Origin: Sphingomonadales bacterium
GTDB taxonomy: Bacteria; Pseudomonadota; Alphaproteobacteria; Sphingomonadales; Sphingomonadaceae
Assembly (NCBI GenBank): GCA_027490455.1
Contig: JAIXYC010000124.1
Coordinates: 1 to 45,821, forward strand
Reading direction: 5' to 3'
Length of the DNA: 45,821 nt
In this document: positions 17,831 to 26,575 of the stretch, in pieces
How the letters are laid out: each line of letters begins with the position of its first letter
Numbering within the stretch: the stretch's first letter is position 1
The notes under the pieces: generated by a model
Told to the model about the DNA's origin: nothing
The model's input: only the letters and a program-made list of their open reading frames with translations
The model's database searches: none
Position numbers and translations under genes: made by a program

Positions 17831-19201
17831 ATGTGGGGCGGCCGGTTTGGCGAAGGCCCTGACGTTATCATGCGCGAGATAAATGCCTCCATCCCATTCG
17901 ACAAGCGTCTTTGGCAGGAAGACATAGCGGGCAGTAAAGCGCATGCCGATATGCTGGCCGCAAACGGGATTATAACGGCGTCAGACAATGCCGCGATCCA
18001 AAGCGGACTGGATAGCATTTACGCCGAATATGCAGCCAATGGCGTGCCCGAAGACCTTACGCTTGAAGACATTCATATGGTCACCGAAACGCGGTTACGT
18101 GCTTTGGTGGGGGAGCCTGCGGCACGCTTGCACACCGCGCGGTCGCGCAATGATCAAGTCGCCACCGACTTCCGCCTTTGGGTGCGCAATGCGACCCATG
18201 AAATCAATGCTGGCCTGCGCGCATTTCAGTCGGCGCTGGTGACACGGGCCGAAGAACATGCCGACAGCATCATGCCGGGCTTTACGCATTTGCAAGTCGC
18301 GCAGCCCGTTACGCTTGGCCACCATCTGATGGCTTATTACGAAATGACAAAGCGCGACCGCAGCCGCTTTGCCGATTGCCGCAGCCGGTTGAACCAGTCG
18401 CCCTTGGGTGCGGCCGCACTTGCAGGAACATCCTTCCCGATTGATCGCGCCGCAACGGCATTGGCGCTTGGCTTTGATGGCCCCATGGCGAACAGTCTGG
18501 ACTCGGTTTCCGACCGCGACTTCGCGCTGGAGTTCCTCACGGCCGCCGCACAAACCGCGCTGCATCTGTCGCGCTTGGCCGAAGAAATGATCATATGGGC
18601 GTCGCAGCCTTATGGTTTCATCAGCCTGCCCGACGCATGGTCGACGGGCAGCTCCATCATGCCGCAAAAGCGCAATCCCGATGCGGCTGAACTGGTGCGC
18701 GGACATGCAGGCCGGATCATTGGCTGCATGAATAGCCTGATGATCACGATGAAGGGCCTGCCGCTCGCATATTCCAAGGACATGCAGGACGATAAACCGC
18801 CTGTGTTTGAGGCATATGACCTGCTGGCTTTATCCATCGCTGCGATGACGGGCATGGTGGCCAATGTGACGTTTAACACGCCGCGGATGCGCGACGTCGC
18901 GGGCAGCGGCTTTTCTACCGCGACCGATCTGGCCGACTGGTTGGTGCGCGAATTTGGCATGCCCTTTCGCGAGGCACATCATGTCACCGGCAGCGTCGTC
19001 AAATCTTGCGAGGCGCGTGGCATAGGTCTGTCCGACATCACCGTAGACGATCTGTCTGCCGTCAATCCTGCGCTCGCTGGCTGCAATTTGCCGGATCTGT
19101 CGATTGAAGGATCGGTAAACAGCCGGACGAGCGCTGGCGGCACGGCACCTATTCGCGTAAAAGAAGCCATCAGTACCGCCAAAAAGGAACTTGAGGCATG
19201 A
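17831..19201 (+). CDS. argH: Argininosuccinate lyase
   Basis: ArgH, 456 residues, splitting argininosuccinate into arginine and fumarate in the last step of arginine synthesis. The start [20 protein letters not shown] is typical. The conserved [15 protein letters not shown] substrate region and the fumarase/lyase signature [12 protein letters not shown], which carries the mobile catalytic serine loop, are intact. The ATG at 17831 was chosen because family homology begins there; the frame stays open further upstream. It heads a long co-directional run of biosynthetic genes and overlaps the next gene by 4 bases (ATGA). Its promoter must lie within or overlap the divergent thioredoxin-like gene. 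Confidence 0.97.
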   Translation: MWGGRFGEGPDVIMREINASIPFDKRLWQEDIAGSKAHADMLAANGIITASDNAAIQSGLDSIYAEYAANGVPEDLTLEDIHMVTETRLRALVGEPAARLHTARSRNDQVATDFRLWVRNATHEINAGLRAFQSALVTRAEEHADSIMPGFTHLQVAQPVTLGHHLMAYYEMTKRDRSRFADCRSRLNQSPLGAAALAGTSFPIDRAATALALGFDGPMANSLDSVSDRDFALEFLTAAAQTALHLSRLAEEMIIWASQPYGFISLPDAWSTGSSIMPQKRNPDAAELVRGHAGRIIGCMNSLMITMKGLPLAYSKDMQDDKPPVFEAYDLLALSIAAMTGMVANVTFNTPRMRDVAGSGFSTATDLADWLVREFGMPFREAHHVTGSVVKSCEARGIGLSDITVDDLSAVNPALAGCNLPDLSIEGSVNSRTSAGGTAPIRVKEAISTAKKELEA

Positions 19202-19503
19202 AACCGGCGCGCACCACCTTCATCATTGGCGTCGCCATGTGCGTTGCGGGCTGCGGCAAAGTCGGCGATCTGGAACCCCGCACGGGCAACAGCATGCCGC
19301 CGCAAGCTTATGGCCAGACCACCGACCAAAAGGCGAAGATTCTCACGACCCCATCGGTTCAGGCACGGCCAGGGCGCACCGACGAGCTGCTGAAACGCTC
19401 CGATCGGCGCGAAGATGATCCGTTCGACATTCCGCCGGGACAAGAGCCCAAACCGTTCGACCCCGAACAGAACGCTTCGTCCGAAAAAACGCCTTCCAAA
19501 TAA
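19198..19503 (+). CDS. LptM-like small lipoprotein
   Basis: A 101-residue lipoprotein. The signal peptide ends in the lipobox VAGC, and the mature N-terminus reads [10 protein letters not shown], close to the CGxKGxLxxP start of LptM/YifL, a small lipoprotein that in E. coli helps assemble the LPS translocon LptD. The rest is hydrophilic, Pro- and Asp-rich and probably disordered. The position argues the same way: LptM-type genes sit next to lysA or dapF in many proteobacteria, and this one lies between argH (4-base overlap) and lysA (12-base gap). It is longer than E. coli LptM, so function is inferred, not shown. Confidence 0.75.
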   Translation: MKPARTTFIIGVAMCVAGCGKVGDLEPRTGNSMPPQAYGQTTDQKAKILTTPSVQARPGRTDELLKRSDRREDDPFDIPPGQEPKPFDPEQNASSEKTPSK

Positions 19504-19515
19504 GTATCTTATCCT

Positions 19516-20778
19516 ATGAACTATTTTGACCTTAAAAATGGCGTGTTGCACGCCGAAGATGTCCCCCTGCCCGATATTGCGGCGGCGGTGGGCACACCTG
19601 TCTATATCTATTCGCGCGCAACGCTGGAGCGGCACGCGCAAGTGTTCCGCGCTGGCTTGTCCGGCCTTGATAACCCGCATTTGGCCTTTGCCGTAAAATC
19701 CAACCCGAATTTGGCCGTGCTCAAGGTGCTCGCGCGTCAGGGCTATGGCGCAGATGTTGTGTCGGGCGGCGAAATGGACCGCGCATTGGCCGCTGGCATG
19801 GCGCCAGAAGACATTGTGTTTTCGGGCGTTGGTAAGACAGCCGAAGAAATCGTCCGCGCGTTGAAGGCGGGTATTGGGCAATTTAATATTGAGTCCGAAG
19901 AAGAAGGCCGCGAACTTGCGACGCTTGCGGACGCGTTGAATTATCAAGCGAACGCCGTGCTGCGTATAAACCCAGATGTCGACGCTGGAACGCATGGCAA
20001 GATTTCAACGGGGAAAGCCGACAATAAATTTGGCGTGGGCATTCACCGCGCCCCGGAAATTTATGGCCGCTTAAACGCTTTGCCCGGTCTGAATATGCGC
20101 GGCGTGGCGCTGCATATCGGCAGCCAATTGACCAGCCTTGAGCCGTTGGAGACAGCGTTCACAAAAGTCGGCATCCTGATTGCGGAACTGCGCGATCAAG
20201 GCCACAAAATCACCCATGTTGACTTGGGCGGCGGACTTGGCGTGCGCTATCGCGACGGTGACAATCCGCCTGAGCCTGCCGAATATGGCGCGATGATTGC
20301 GCGCGTGACCAAGGACTGGGGCGTGCGTTTGATGTTCGAACCCGGCCGTGTCATCGCCGGAAACGCCGGCGTCCTGCTGACGCGCGTTATTCGCGTAAAG
20401 CCCGGATCCGGCAATGCCCCCTTTGCCATTGTCGATGCCGCGATGAATGACTTGGCCCGACCCGCATTGTATGACGCATGGCATGATTTTGATGCGGTCG
20501 AACCCAATGGCCGCAAAATGACCGCCAACATTGTCGGCCCCGTATGTGAAACCGGCGATACCTTTGCCATGGGCCGCGAAATCGATGTTGTGGAGGCCAA
20601 TGACCTTGGCGTATTCCGCACAGCTGGCGCTTATGGCGCGACAATGGCAAGCACCTATAACAGCCGCGGCCTCGTCCCCGAAGTGCTCGTCGACGGCGAT
20701 AAATTCGCGGTGGTTGCGGAACGTATTTCGCCCGAGACCATTCTCGCTGCCGAGCATGTGCCCGACTGGCTGAAATAA
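19516..20778 (+). CDS. lysA: Diaminopimelate decarboxylase
   Basis: LysA, 420 residues, a fold-III PLP enzyme that decarboxylates meso-diaminopimelate to lysine. The PLP lysine is in LAFAVKSNPNLAVLK. The HIGSQL segment, the glycine-rich phosphate loop VDLGGGLGVRY and the second-subunit substrate motif VGPVCETGDTFA are all present. The normal length and complete motifs indicate a functional enzyme. It follows the LptM-like gene by 12 bases and precedes the siroheme synthase domain gene by 10 bases, so it is likely translated from the same message as argH. Confidence 0.97.
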   Translation: MNYFDLKNGVLHAEDVPLPDIAAAVGTPVYIYSRATLERHAQVFRAGLSGLDNPHLAFAVKSNPNLAVLKVLARQGYGADVVSGGEMDRALAAGMAPEDIVFSGVGKTAEEIVRALKAGIGQFNIESEEEGRELATLADALNYQANAVLRINPDVDAGTHGKISTGKADNKFGVGIHRAPEIYGRLNALPGLNMRGVALHIGSQLTSLEPLETAFTKVGILIAELRDQGHKITHVDLGGGLGVRYRDGDNPPEPAEYGAMIARVTKDWGVRLMFEPGRVIAGNAGVLLTRVIRVKPGSGNAPFAIVDAAMNDLARPALYDAWHDFDAVEPNGRKMTANIVGPVCETGDTFAMGREIDVVEANDLGVFRTAGAYGATMASTYNSRGLVPEVLVDGDKFAVVAERISPETILAAEHVPDWLK

Positions 20779-20788
20779 GGATAAAGAT

Positions 20789-21568
20789 TTGGACCAGCTC
20801 CCCATTTTCGTAAATCTGAAGGGCCGAAATGTCATTTTGGTCGGTGAAGGCGAAATGGCGGATGCGAAACGGCGGCTGATTGAACGCGCGGGCGGCATCT
20901 GCGTCGACGCCGCTGATCGCGCGGCACGGATTGCCTTCGTCGCCATCGCCGAAGAAGGCGAAGCCCGCATCGCTGCTGACGCATTGAAGGCCCGCGGTTT
21001 GCTGGTCAACGTTGTCGACCGCCCCGAAATTTGTGATTTTACGACGCCGGCGATTGTCGACCGGACCCCCGTGTTGATTGCAGTCGGCACCGGCGGCGCG
21101 TCGGCGGGCATGGCCAAGGCCATTCGCCAGCGTATCGAAACATTGCTGCCTGAAACATTGGGCCCGCTGGCCGAAGCTATTTCCGGCGCGCGCAGCAAAA
21201 TCCGTGCGCGTTGGTCCGAAGGGGCGGAGCGCCGACGTGCATTGGATCAAGGTTTCGCCGCCGGTGGGATGCTTGACCCGTTCGGCACGCATGACGACGC
21301 GACGGTCGACAATTGGATCATGCAGGCCGAAAATCCCAAGGGCGACCGTTTGATTGAGATTGCACTGCTCTCCGGCGATCCCGATGACCTTACGTTACTT
21401 ACTGCGCGGCTGCTTGGTGAAGCGGACAATGTGTTTCATGATCCCGGTGTGCCAGCGGTCATCCTCAATCGCGCGCGCGCCGATGCGGTTCGGCACGCAA
21501 GTGCGCCACCGGCGCCACCGCCCGAAGGCCTGTCCTTGTTCCTGCGGTTGCCGTTGGCGCAAGGATAG
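20789..21568 (+). CDS. Precorrin-2 dehydrogenase/sirohydrochlorin ferrochelatase (CysG N-domain type)
   Basis: A 259-residue protein matching the N-terminal half of siroheme synthase CysG (Met8p-like). It would oxidise precorrin-2 with NAD and insert iron to give siroheme, the cofactor of sulfite and nitrite reductases. The Rossmann loop VILVGEGEMADAKRR is near residue 15. The conserved NVVDRPEICDFTTPAIVDR carries the family aspartate, D77, and TGGASAGMAKAIRQ follows. After residue 185 comes a segment (SGDPDDLTLLTARLLGEAD) that resembles only the very beginning of the uroporphyrinogen-III methyltransferase domain, then a Pro-rich end. The methyltransferase must be encoded elsewhere. The start is TTG, with AAGG 8 bases upstream. 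Confidence 0.88.
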   Translation: MDQLPIFVNLKGRNVILVGEGEMADAKRRLIERAGGICVDAADRAARIAFVAIAEEGEARIAADALKARGLLVNVVDRPEICDFTTPAIVDRTPVLIAVGTGGASAGMAKAIRQRIETLLPETLGPLAEAISGARSKIRARWSEGAERRRALDQGFAAGGMLDPFGTHDDATVDNWIMQAENPKGDRLIEIALLSGDPDDLTLLTARLLGEADNVFHDPGVPAVILNRARADAVRHASAPPAPPPEGLSLFLRLPLAQG

Positions 21569-21606
21569 GGCATGACGACAGCGTAAATAGTCGCAAGGTC
21601 TTCATT

Positions 21607-22416
21607 GTGTCCGCTTTCCCCTCTAAAATTTGCTTTTACGGCTGTGGTAATATGGGGGGAGCCATGCTGCGCGGCTGGCTTGCTGCCGATGTCGCACCCG
21701 CCACCTTCCACATCATCGATCCGGTTGCAGAAAACTTGCCAGATGGCGTCCATCTCGATCGGTCGTCCGCTGCATTGGACACGCGCTTTGATATCGTCAT
21801 ATTGGGCATCAAGCCGCAGCTTTTGACCGAACTAGCGCCAGAAATAGCCCGAATCCTGAACCCCGGGGCGACATTGATATCCATCCTCGCCGGGACCACG
21901 ACCGATACGCTTTCGGGGTATTTTCCGGATGCGCGCGTCATCCGGTTGATGCCCAATTTGGCCGCAGCGATTGGCAAGTCCCCGCTGGGTGTTTTTGCGC
22001 CGCATGACGACGCGCAGCAACGGGCAGAGATGGCATCCTTATTGGCTCCGCTGGGTGCGGTCATCTGGATTGACGAAGAAGTGCATATGGACGCGGTAAC
22101 GGCGCTTGCCGGGTCTGGGCCAGCGTTCGTCTATCGCTTTATTGATGCACTGAGCCAAGGTGGTGAAGCCGCCGGATTGCCGCGTGCTATTGCCGCAAAA
22201 TTGGCGCTGGCGATGACCGAGGGCGCAGCGATATTGGCCGCGACCTCATCGGAAACGCCAACTGATCTGGCGCGACGCGTGACCAGTCCGGGCGGCACCA
22301 CAGCCGCAGGGCTTGCCGTGCTGGATTCAGATTCCGCGTTGAACATATTGATGACCGATACATTGCGCGCCGCACGTGACCGGGGCACTGAACTGGCCAA
22401 GGGAGACGTGACGTGA
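21607..22416 (+). CDS. proC: Pyrroline-5-carboxylate reductase
   Basis: ProC, 269 residues, reducing pyrroline-5-carboxylate to proline with NAD(P)H. The dinucleotide-binding start FYGCGNMGGAMLRGW, the mid-domain VIRLMPNLAAAIGKSPLGVF and the C-terminal signature DLARRVTSPGGTTAAGL are characteristic. The start is GTG at 21607, supported by AAGG 8 bases upstream. It follows the siroheme gene after 38 bases and overlaps the amidase gene by 4 bases (GTGA), so it belongs to the argH-lysA run. Confidence 0.96.
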   Translation: MSAFPSKICFYGCGNMGGAMLRGWLAADVAPATFHIIDPVAENLPDGVHLDRSSAALDTRFDIVILGIKPQLLTELAPEIARILNPGATLISILAGTTTDTLSGYFPDARVIRLMPNLAAAIGKSPLGVFAPHDDAQQRAEMASLLAPLGAVIWIDEEVHMDAVTALAGSGPAFVYRFIDALSQGGEAAGLPRAIAAKLALAMTEGAAILAATSSETPTDLARRVTSPGGTTAAGLAVLDSDSALNILMTDTLRAARDRGTELAKGDVT

Positions 22417-24020
22417 CGTTGAAAATTGCACTCATCTTAAGCTGCGTCACTTTTGCATCGTCGGTGTCCGCGATGGTCGCAACGCCGCCATCGACCGAAG
22501 TGGCCGCCGCCAATCTTGCCAAGGCTGGCCCCATCGAAAGCTTGGACCTGTCGCAATTGGCCGACGGCATTGATGATGGCGCGTTGAACAGCGAAGCAAT
22601 TACGGCAGCCTATCTGGCGCGGATTGCAGCGGTGGATGACAGCGGGCCCATGTTGAATGCGGTCATCGCCACCTTCCCCGATGCGATGGATCAGGCGCGC
22701 GCCATGGATGCGGAACTGCTGGCAGGCACATATCGCGGGCCAATGCATGGTATTCCGGTGTTGGTGAAGGACAATGTCGAAGTGGCCGGACCAATCGCGA
22801 CGACCGCGGGATCATTGGCCTTGGCCGGCAATATAACCAATCGTGATGCGCCGTTGATTGCGCGGCTGCGTGCGGCGGGCGCGGTCATTCTTGGAAAAAC
22901 CAATTTGAGCGAGTGGGCCAATATCCGGTCGGATAACTCCACAAGCGGATGGAGCGCTGTCGGCGGCCTCACCAAAAATCCGCACGCGCTGGACCGCAAC
23001 AGCTGCGGCTCGTCGAGCGGCAGTGGTTCGGCAACGGCTGCGGGCCTTTCGGCGGGCAGCATTGGTACCGAGACCGATGGGTCGATCACCTGCCCCGCTA
23101 GCGTCAACGGCGTGGTCGGGTTCAAACCCACCGTCGGCCTTGTCTCGCGCCGCTATGTCGTGCCGATCAGCCACAGTCAGGACACGGCGGGCCCCATGAC
23201 GCGTTCGGTCCGTGATGCCGCCATCATGCTCACGGCAATGGCTGGCTCCGACCCTCAGGACGCTGCAACCGCCAATGCCGACACATGGCGCGGCGATTAC
23301 AGCAAGGACCTTTTTGTCGATGGGCTAAAGGGCATGCGCATTGGCGTCCTGCGTGCCCCCAATGTCGACGCCGCATTATTTGATGCGGCCCTTGCCACAT
23401 TGAAGGCTGGCGGCGCGGACGTCGTCATGCTGGATGGCAGCAAGATCGACCGCCAGAAAATCGGCCAAGGCGAATTCAAGGTTTTGCTGGCAGAGTTAAA
23501 GGCAGACCTGGCAACCTATTTGCAGGCCCTGCCCGAAGGCCTCGTCCCGCATAAAAGGCTGGCCGATGTCATTGCGTTCAACAAGGCCAATGCCAGCGCG
23601 GAATTGCAGCACTTCGGGCAGGACATATTTGAAACCGCCGATACAGAAGCCGGGCTAGACGATCCTGCCTATCTGCAAGCGCTGGCAACGTCGCGCGGTC
23701 TTGCCTCGGGCGCGCTCAATCAGTTTTTTGCCCATGACAAAGTTGATGTCATCATCGCCCAGACCAATGGTCCGGCGTGGCTGTCTACGCTTGGTAAAGG
23801 CGACGCCTTTACGGGACCAAGCGCAAGCCAATTGCCAGCCGTTGCCGGCTTTCCGCATTTGACCGTGCCGATGGGTCTGTCTGCTGGCTTGCCCGTTGGG
23901 TTAAGCTTCATTGGGCCAAAGTGGCATGACCATACTGTGTTAAAGGCGGGATATGCCTATGAACAGCTTTCAAAAGCACGTGTGACGCCGCAATTGCGGA
24001 CAACTTTAGAGAGTAAATGA
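22413..24020 (+). CDS. Secreted amidase-signature hydrolase
   Basis: A 535-residue amidase-signature family enzyme with an N-terminal signal peptide (about residues 1-20, cleavage near VSA-MV), so it acts outside the cytoplasm. The Ser-cisSer-Lys triad is recognisable: K119 in IPVLVKDNVE, the serine cluster S200-S206 in CGSSSGSGSATAAG, and the nucleophile near S224 in GTETDGSITCPAS. The secretion signal and lack of a partner argue against GatA. Such exported amidases hydrolyse amides or peptides of unknown kind. The start is GTG at 22413 with GGGAG upstream, overlapping the proC stop. It ends with a 4-base overlap with the first thioesterase gene. Confidence 0.9.
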   Translation: MTLKIALILSCVTFASSVSAMVATPPSTEVAAANLAKAGPIESLDLSQLADGIDDGALNSEAITAAYLARIAAVDDSGPMLNAVIATFPDAMDQARAMDAELLAGTYRGPMHGIPVLVKDNVEVAGPIATTAGSLALAGNITNRDAPLIARLRAAGAVILGKTNLSEWANIRSDNSTSGWSAVGGLTKNPHALDRNSCGSSSGSGSATAAGLSAGSIGTETDGSITCPASVNGVVGFKPTVGLVSRRYVVPISHSQDTAGPMTRSVRDAAIMLTAMAGSDPQDAATANADTWRGDYSKDLFVDGLKGMRIGVLRAPNVDAALFDAALATLKAGGADVVMLDGSKIDRQKIGQGEFKVLLAELKADLATYLQALPEGLVPHKRLADVIAFNKANASAELQHFGQDIFETADTEAGLDDPAYLQALATSRGLASGALNQFFAHDKVDVIIAQTNGPAWLSTLGKGDAFTGPSASQLPAVAGFPHLTVPMGLSAGLPVGLSFIGPKWHDHTVLKAGYAYEQLSKARVTPQLRTTLESK

Positions 24021-24493
24021 TGGTTTCTCGCGGACACGATCTGGGCACTATGTTGCCCGCCGGCGCTGGCTTCGACCCCGCAATGGCCAACAAGCTGATG
24101 GGCAGATTTGGCCATGGCGGGTTCCTGAACATGCAATATGTCGGTCATGGTACCGACTGGGTCGAACTCTCCATCGACTGGCGCGAGGACCTTGTTGCAG
24201 ATCCGAATACGGGTATCCTTGCGTCGGCGGTCATCATCAGTCTGATGGACAACGCCACCAGCATGTCCATTTGGACCAAGCTCGGCGAATTCAGGCCGCA
24301 AGCGACGATGGACCTGCGGATCGACTATTTACGTCCGTCGCCTTCAGGCCAACGGGTATATGGCCGTGGCATTTGCTATCATTTGACCAACAGCATCGGC
24401 TTTGTTCGCGGCTTTGCCCATAATGGCAATCCAGACGAACCATTGGCGCATGCAAGCGGCACGTTCATTCGTACCGGAGACCGGATATCATGA
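24017..24493 (+). CDS. PaaI-family hotdog thioesterase, first of a tandem pair
   Basis: A 158-residue single-hotdog protein of the PaaI/acyl-CoA thioesterase group. The core strand-helix pattern appears as NTGILASAVIISLMDNATSMSIW, where the D of SLMDN occupies the usual catalytic acid position on the long helix, followed by ATMDLRIDYLRPSPSGQRVYGRG. Members hydrolyse acyl- or aryl-CoA esters in the cytoplasm. Its ATG overlaps the amidase stop and its own stop overlaps the next gene's ATG, so translation is coupled through all three. The partner gene has the same fold but low sequence similarity, suggesting a heteromeric enzyme or two substrate ranges. Confidence 0.85.
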   Translation: MMVSRGHDLGTMLPAGAGFDPAMANKLMGRFGHGGFLNMQYVGHGTDWVELSIDWREDLVADPNTGILASAVIISLMDNATSMSIWTKLGEFRPQATMDLRIDYLRPSPSGQRVYGRGICYHLTNSIGFVRGFAHNGNPDEPLAHASGTFIRTGDRIS

Positions 24494-24906
24494 CCGACAC
24501 CACATATCCCCTTCCGCCTTATGCCCAAGCGTTGGATATGACGGTCGTTGACGAAATCGACGGTGCGCCGGTGATCAGCATGCCCTTTGCCGACCGCGTG
24601 CAGGGCCGTCCCGGGTATCTGCATGGTGGCGCGATTTCCGGATTGCTCGAAATCGCGGCCATCGCCGCCGTGCACCGTGCGTTACAGGCCAAGGGGAGCG
24701 ATTCCGCGATCAAACAAGTCAATGTCACGGTCGACTTCATGCGCGGCGGGCTAAGCCAGATGACCTATGCTATGGGCGAGGTCACCCGCCTTGGCCGCAC
24801 GATGGCCAATGTCGAGGCCCGCGCGTGGCAGGATGATCGGGATAAGCCCATCGCCATGGGCCATATGCACTATCTGATTAAGGCCAAGCGCGAAGACGCG
24901 GCCTGA
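24490..24906 (+). CDS. PaaI-family hotdog thioesterase, second of a tandem pair
   Basis: A 138-residue single-hotdog protein. It shows the family motif GYLHGGAISGLLEIAAIAA, with HGG at the usual oxyanion-hole position and E in the helix as the likely catalytic acid, then VNVTVDFMRGG and VEARAWQDD in the closing strands. Predicted cytoplasmic acyl-CoA thioesterase. It overlaps the preceding thioesterase by 4 bases and ends the co-directional run that began at argH. Its 3' end is 2 bases from the convergent YbjN gene. Confidence 0.87.
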   Translation: MTDTTYPLPPYAQALDMTVVDEIDGAPVISMPFADRVQGRPGYLHGGAISGLLEIAAIAAVHRALQAKGSDSAIKQVNVTVDFMRGGLSQMTYAMGEVTRLGRTMANVEARAWQDDRDKPIAMGHMHYLIKAKREDAA

Positions 24907-24908
24907 CG

Positions 24909-25421
24909 TTATGCTTCGCCGTGCGTATCGATGAGCGCGCTGGCGATGGCGTCTTCGGGTGATTTGTCACCCCAGATGATGAACTGGAACACCGGATAGA
25001 AGCGTTCGCATTCGTCAATCGCGACGTCGATGATGGTTTGTGCCTGATCCACACCCAACAACCCGTTGGACGCCATCAAACTTCCATGACGGAACAACAA
25101 TATGCCGTTCGCAGACCACATGTCGAAATGGCCAAGCCACAATTGTTCATTGATAAGGCCCAGCGCGGTGTACACGCTCGCGCGCTTGTCCGCTGGTACC
25201 GTGATGTCAGGCAGAATGATAAGCTGCAGCGCATTGTCATCTTCACGCCAGATCGCGCGGATCTGATAGCTGGCCCAGCTGCCCTTATACTCGGCGGTAA
25301 TCTCGTCCTCGCCCTCAAGCTCGAACGACCAGCCACGCGCTTCGAACAATGCGGCGAGCATGTCTACGGGCGCGGATTCGTCCCGTTCGAATTGCTCATA
25401 TTGTTCGTCTGCGTCGTGCAT
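24909..25421 (-). CDS. YbjN domain-containing protein
   Basis: A 170-residue acidic cytoplasmic protein with the YbjN domain, a fold resembling type III secretion chaperones. Visible family features are MLAALFEARGWSFELEGEDEITAEYKG near the start, ALQLIILPDITVP, and a C-terminal SPEDAIASALIDTHGEA. Alphaproteobacteria carry such genes widely; the molecular role is unresolved. I chose the ATG at 25421 (MHDADEQYEQ) rather than the upstream extension, whose residues are Arg/Gln-rich and unlike the family. Confidence 0.82.
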   Translation of the reverse strand: MHDADEQYEQFERDESAPVDMLAALFEARGWSFELEGEDEITAEYKGSWASYQIRAIWREDDNALQLIILPDITVPADKRASVYTALGLINEQLWLGHFDMWSANGILLFRHGSLMASNGLLGVDQAQTIIDVAIDECERFYPVFQFIIWGDKSPEDAIASALIDTHGEA

Positions 25422-25550
25422 GAAATTGCGCCTGTTATGATGCCCGCGAGTCTGCCTCTTGACTGACTCGCGCGCAAGCGACTTGCGACGCTGCGCAACA
25501 CAAGCTTGTGGGCCGACTGTGGAAAAGTTCAAATCGGACGGATTATGAAA

Positions 25551-25838
25551 TTATTTGGAAGGCTTGGCCTTTGCTGGCGCAGCGCCACCTTTTGCTTGAA
25601 GCGCGGCTTCCAACGCAGTCACCCGCTTACCAAGGGCATCGGCTTCGGCGCGGGCATTTGCCGCGAGTGTCTTTACAGCGTCAAATTCTTCACGCGACAC
25701 GAGGTCCAGACCGCCAGCCCATTCGCGGGCGCGTTCACGCATGCTCGCTTCGGCTTCGCGGCCCATGCCGGCAACTGTTCCGGCAACGCCATTCAGTACC
25801 TTGGCCAAATCATCAAAAATGCGCTTTTCGCTTTGCAT
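25551..25838 (-). CDS. ubiK: UbiK-family accessory factor (BMFP domain)
   Basis: A 95-residue protein: an amphipathic N-terminal helix (IFDDLAKVLNGVAGTVAGMG), a central charged helix and a C-terminal coiled coil (EALGKRV-type heptads, about residues 48-82), ending in a Lys/Ala/Pro tail. This is the BMFP/UbiK layout; UbiK assists ubiquinone synthesis under air together with UbiJ in enterobacteria and promotes membrane fusion in vitro. I chose the ATG at 25838 because GGAG sits 8 bases before it, whereas the upstream GTG overlaps that site. tspO lies just upstream in the same direction. Confidence 0.85.
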   Translation of the reverse strand: MQSEKRIFDDLAKVLNGVAGTVAGMGREAEASMRERAREWAGGLDLVSREEFDAVKTLAANARAEADALGKRVTALEAALQAKGGAAPAKAKPSK

Positions 25839-25865
25839 GTCATTCACTCCATTGCGGTCGGGAGA

Positions 25866-26426
25866 TTAACCGCCATTGCCTATCTGGGAACTCGTAGCGG
25901 GCACGTAAAGGCTTTCTGCATCAGGATTCAACTGATCGATCTGAAAATTCAGTATCGATGCAAAGCTAATCCACACCAAATAAGGCACCATCAACCATGC
26001 CGAAGCCTTGCGAACGCGCGCAAATGCGAAGGTTGTCGCAATCGCGATACCCAGCATCACCAGGATGATGAAAAACGCGGCCGTCACTTCATGCTGTCCA
26101 AAAAATATCGGCGACCAACTGAGGTTGATCACAAATTGCAACAGGAACAGGCCAATCGCCACAGTGCGGACCCGCGCACCGCGCGCGTGAAGCACCATCG
26201 CAAAGGCAAGACCCATCATCAGATATAATGTCGGCCAAACCACACCGAACACCCAGCCCGGTGGCTGAATGGCGGGCTTAATCAAGGCTTGATACCATAG
26301 GTTCTCGGCGGTTGACCCTGACATGGTGCCGGAGAGAAACCCAAGAAACATGGTGAGCGGAATAACCAACAACGCCCAGCGCAATAACGACATACGCGGC
26401 TGCGATTCTGATGCGATCTGGTTCAT
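25866..26426 (-). CDS. tspO: TspO/MBR family protein
   Basis: A 186-residue membrane protein with five helices, of the TspO/peripheral benzodiazepine receptor family (tryptophan-rich sensory protein). Conserved signatures are PPGWVFGVVWPTLYLMMG after helix 1, INLSWSPIFFGQHEV, and PYLVWISFASILNFQI in helix 5, giving the Trp-rich ligand pocket for porphyrins and sterols. In other alphaproteobacteria TspO dampens photosynthesis gene expression or handles tetrapyrroles. It is followed after 27 bases by ubiK. A 149-base gap separates it from the small beta-rich protein gene upstream. Confidence 0.93.
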   Translation of the reverse strand: MNQIASESQPRMSLLRWALLVIPLTMFLGFLSGTMSGSTAENLWYQALIKPAIQPPGWVFGVVWPTLYLMMGLAFAMVLHARGARVRTVAIGLFLLQFVINLSWSPIFFGQHEVTAAFFIILVMLGIAIATTFAFARVRKASAWLMVPYLVWISFASILNFQIDQLNPDAESLYVPATSSQIGNGG

Positions 26427-26575
26427 ACCAAGGCTCCTGCCTGTTCAGCGAGTCGGGAGAAACGCCATCATTCGACACAGTAGCACTCAGCCACAATAGA
26501 ACAAGACCGCCCACCCCAAGGGGCAGACGGCCATGTGTCTCAATTCAGGGCGCGGAGACCGGCCCGGATTGTAAT

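Noticed and set aside
18979-19995. Open frame of 338 codons on the minus strand
   Set aside because: Covers argH, the lipoprotein gene and lysA in antisense; no domain, no ribosome site, no independent support.
20071-21198. Open frame of 375 codons on the minus strand
   Set aside because: It lies antisense to lysA and the siroheme synthase gene, both with full motifs. Its translation has no recognisable domain and follows from codon bias of the genes beneath.
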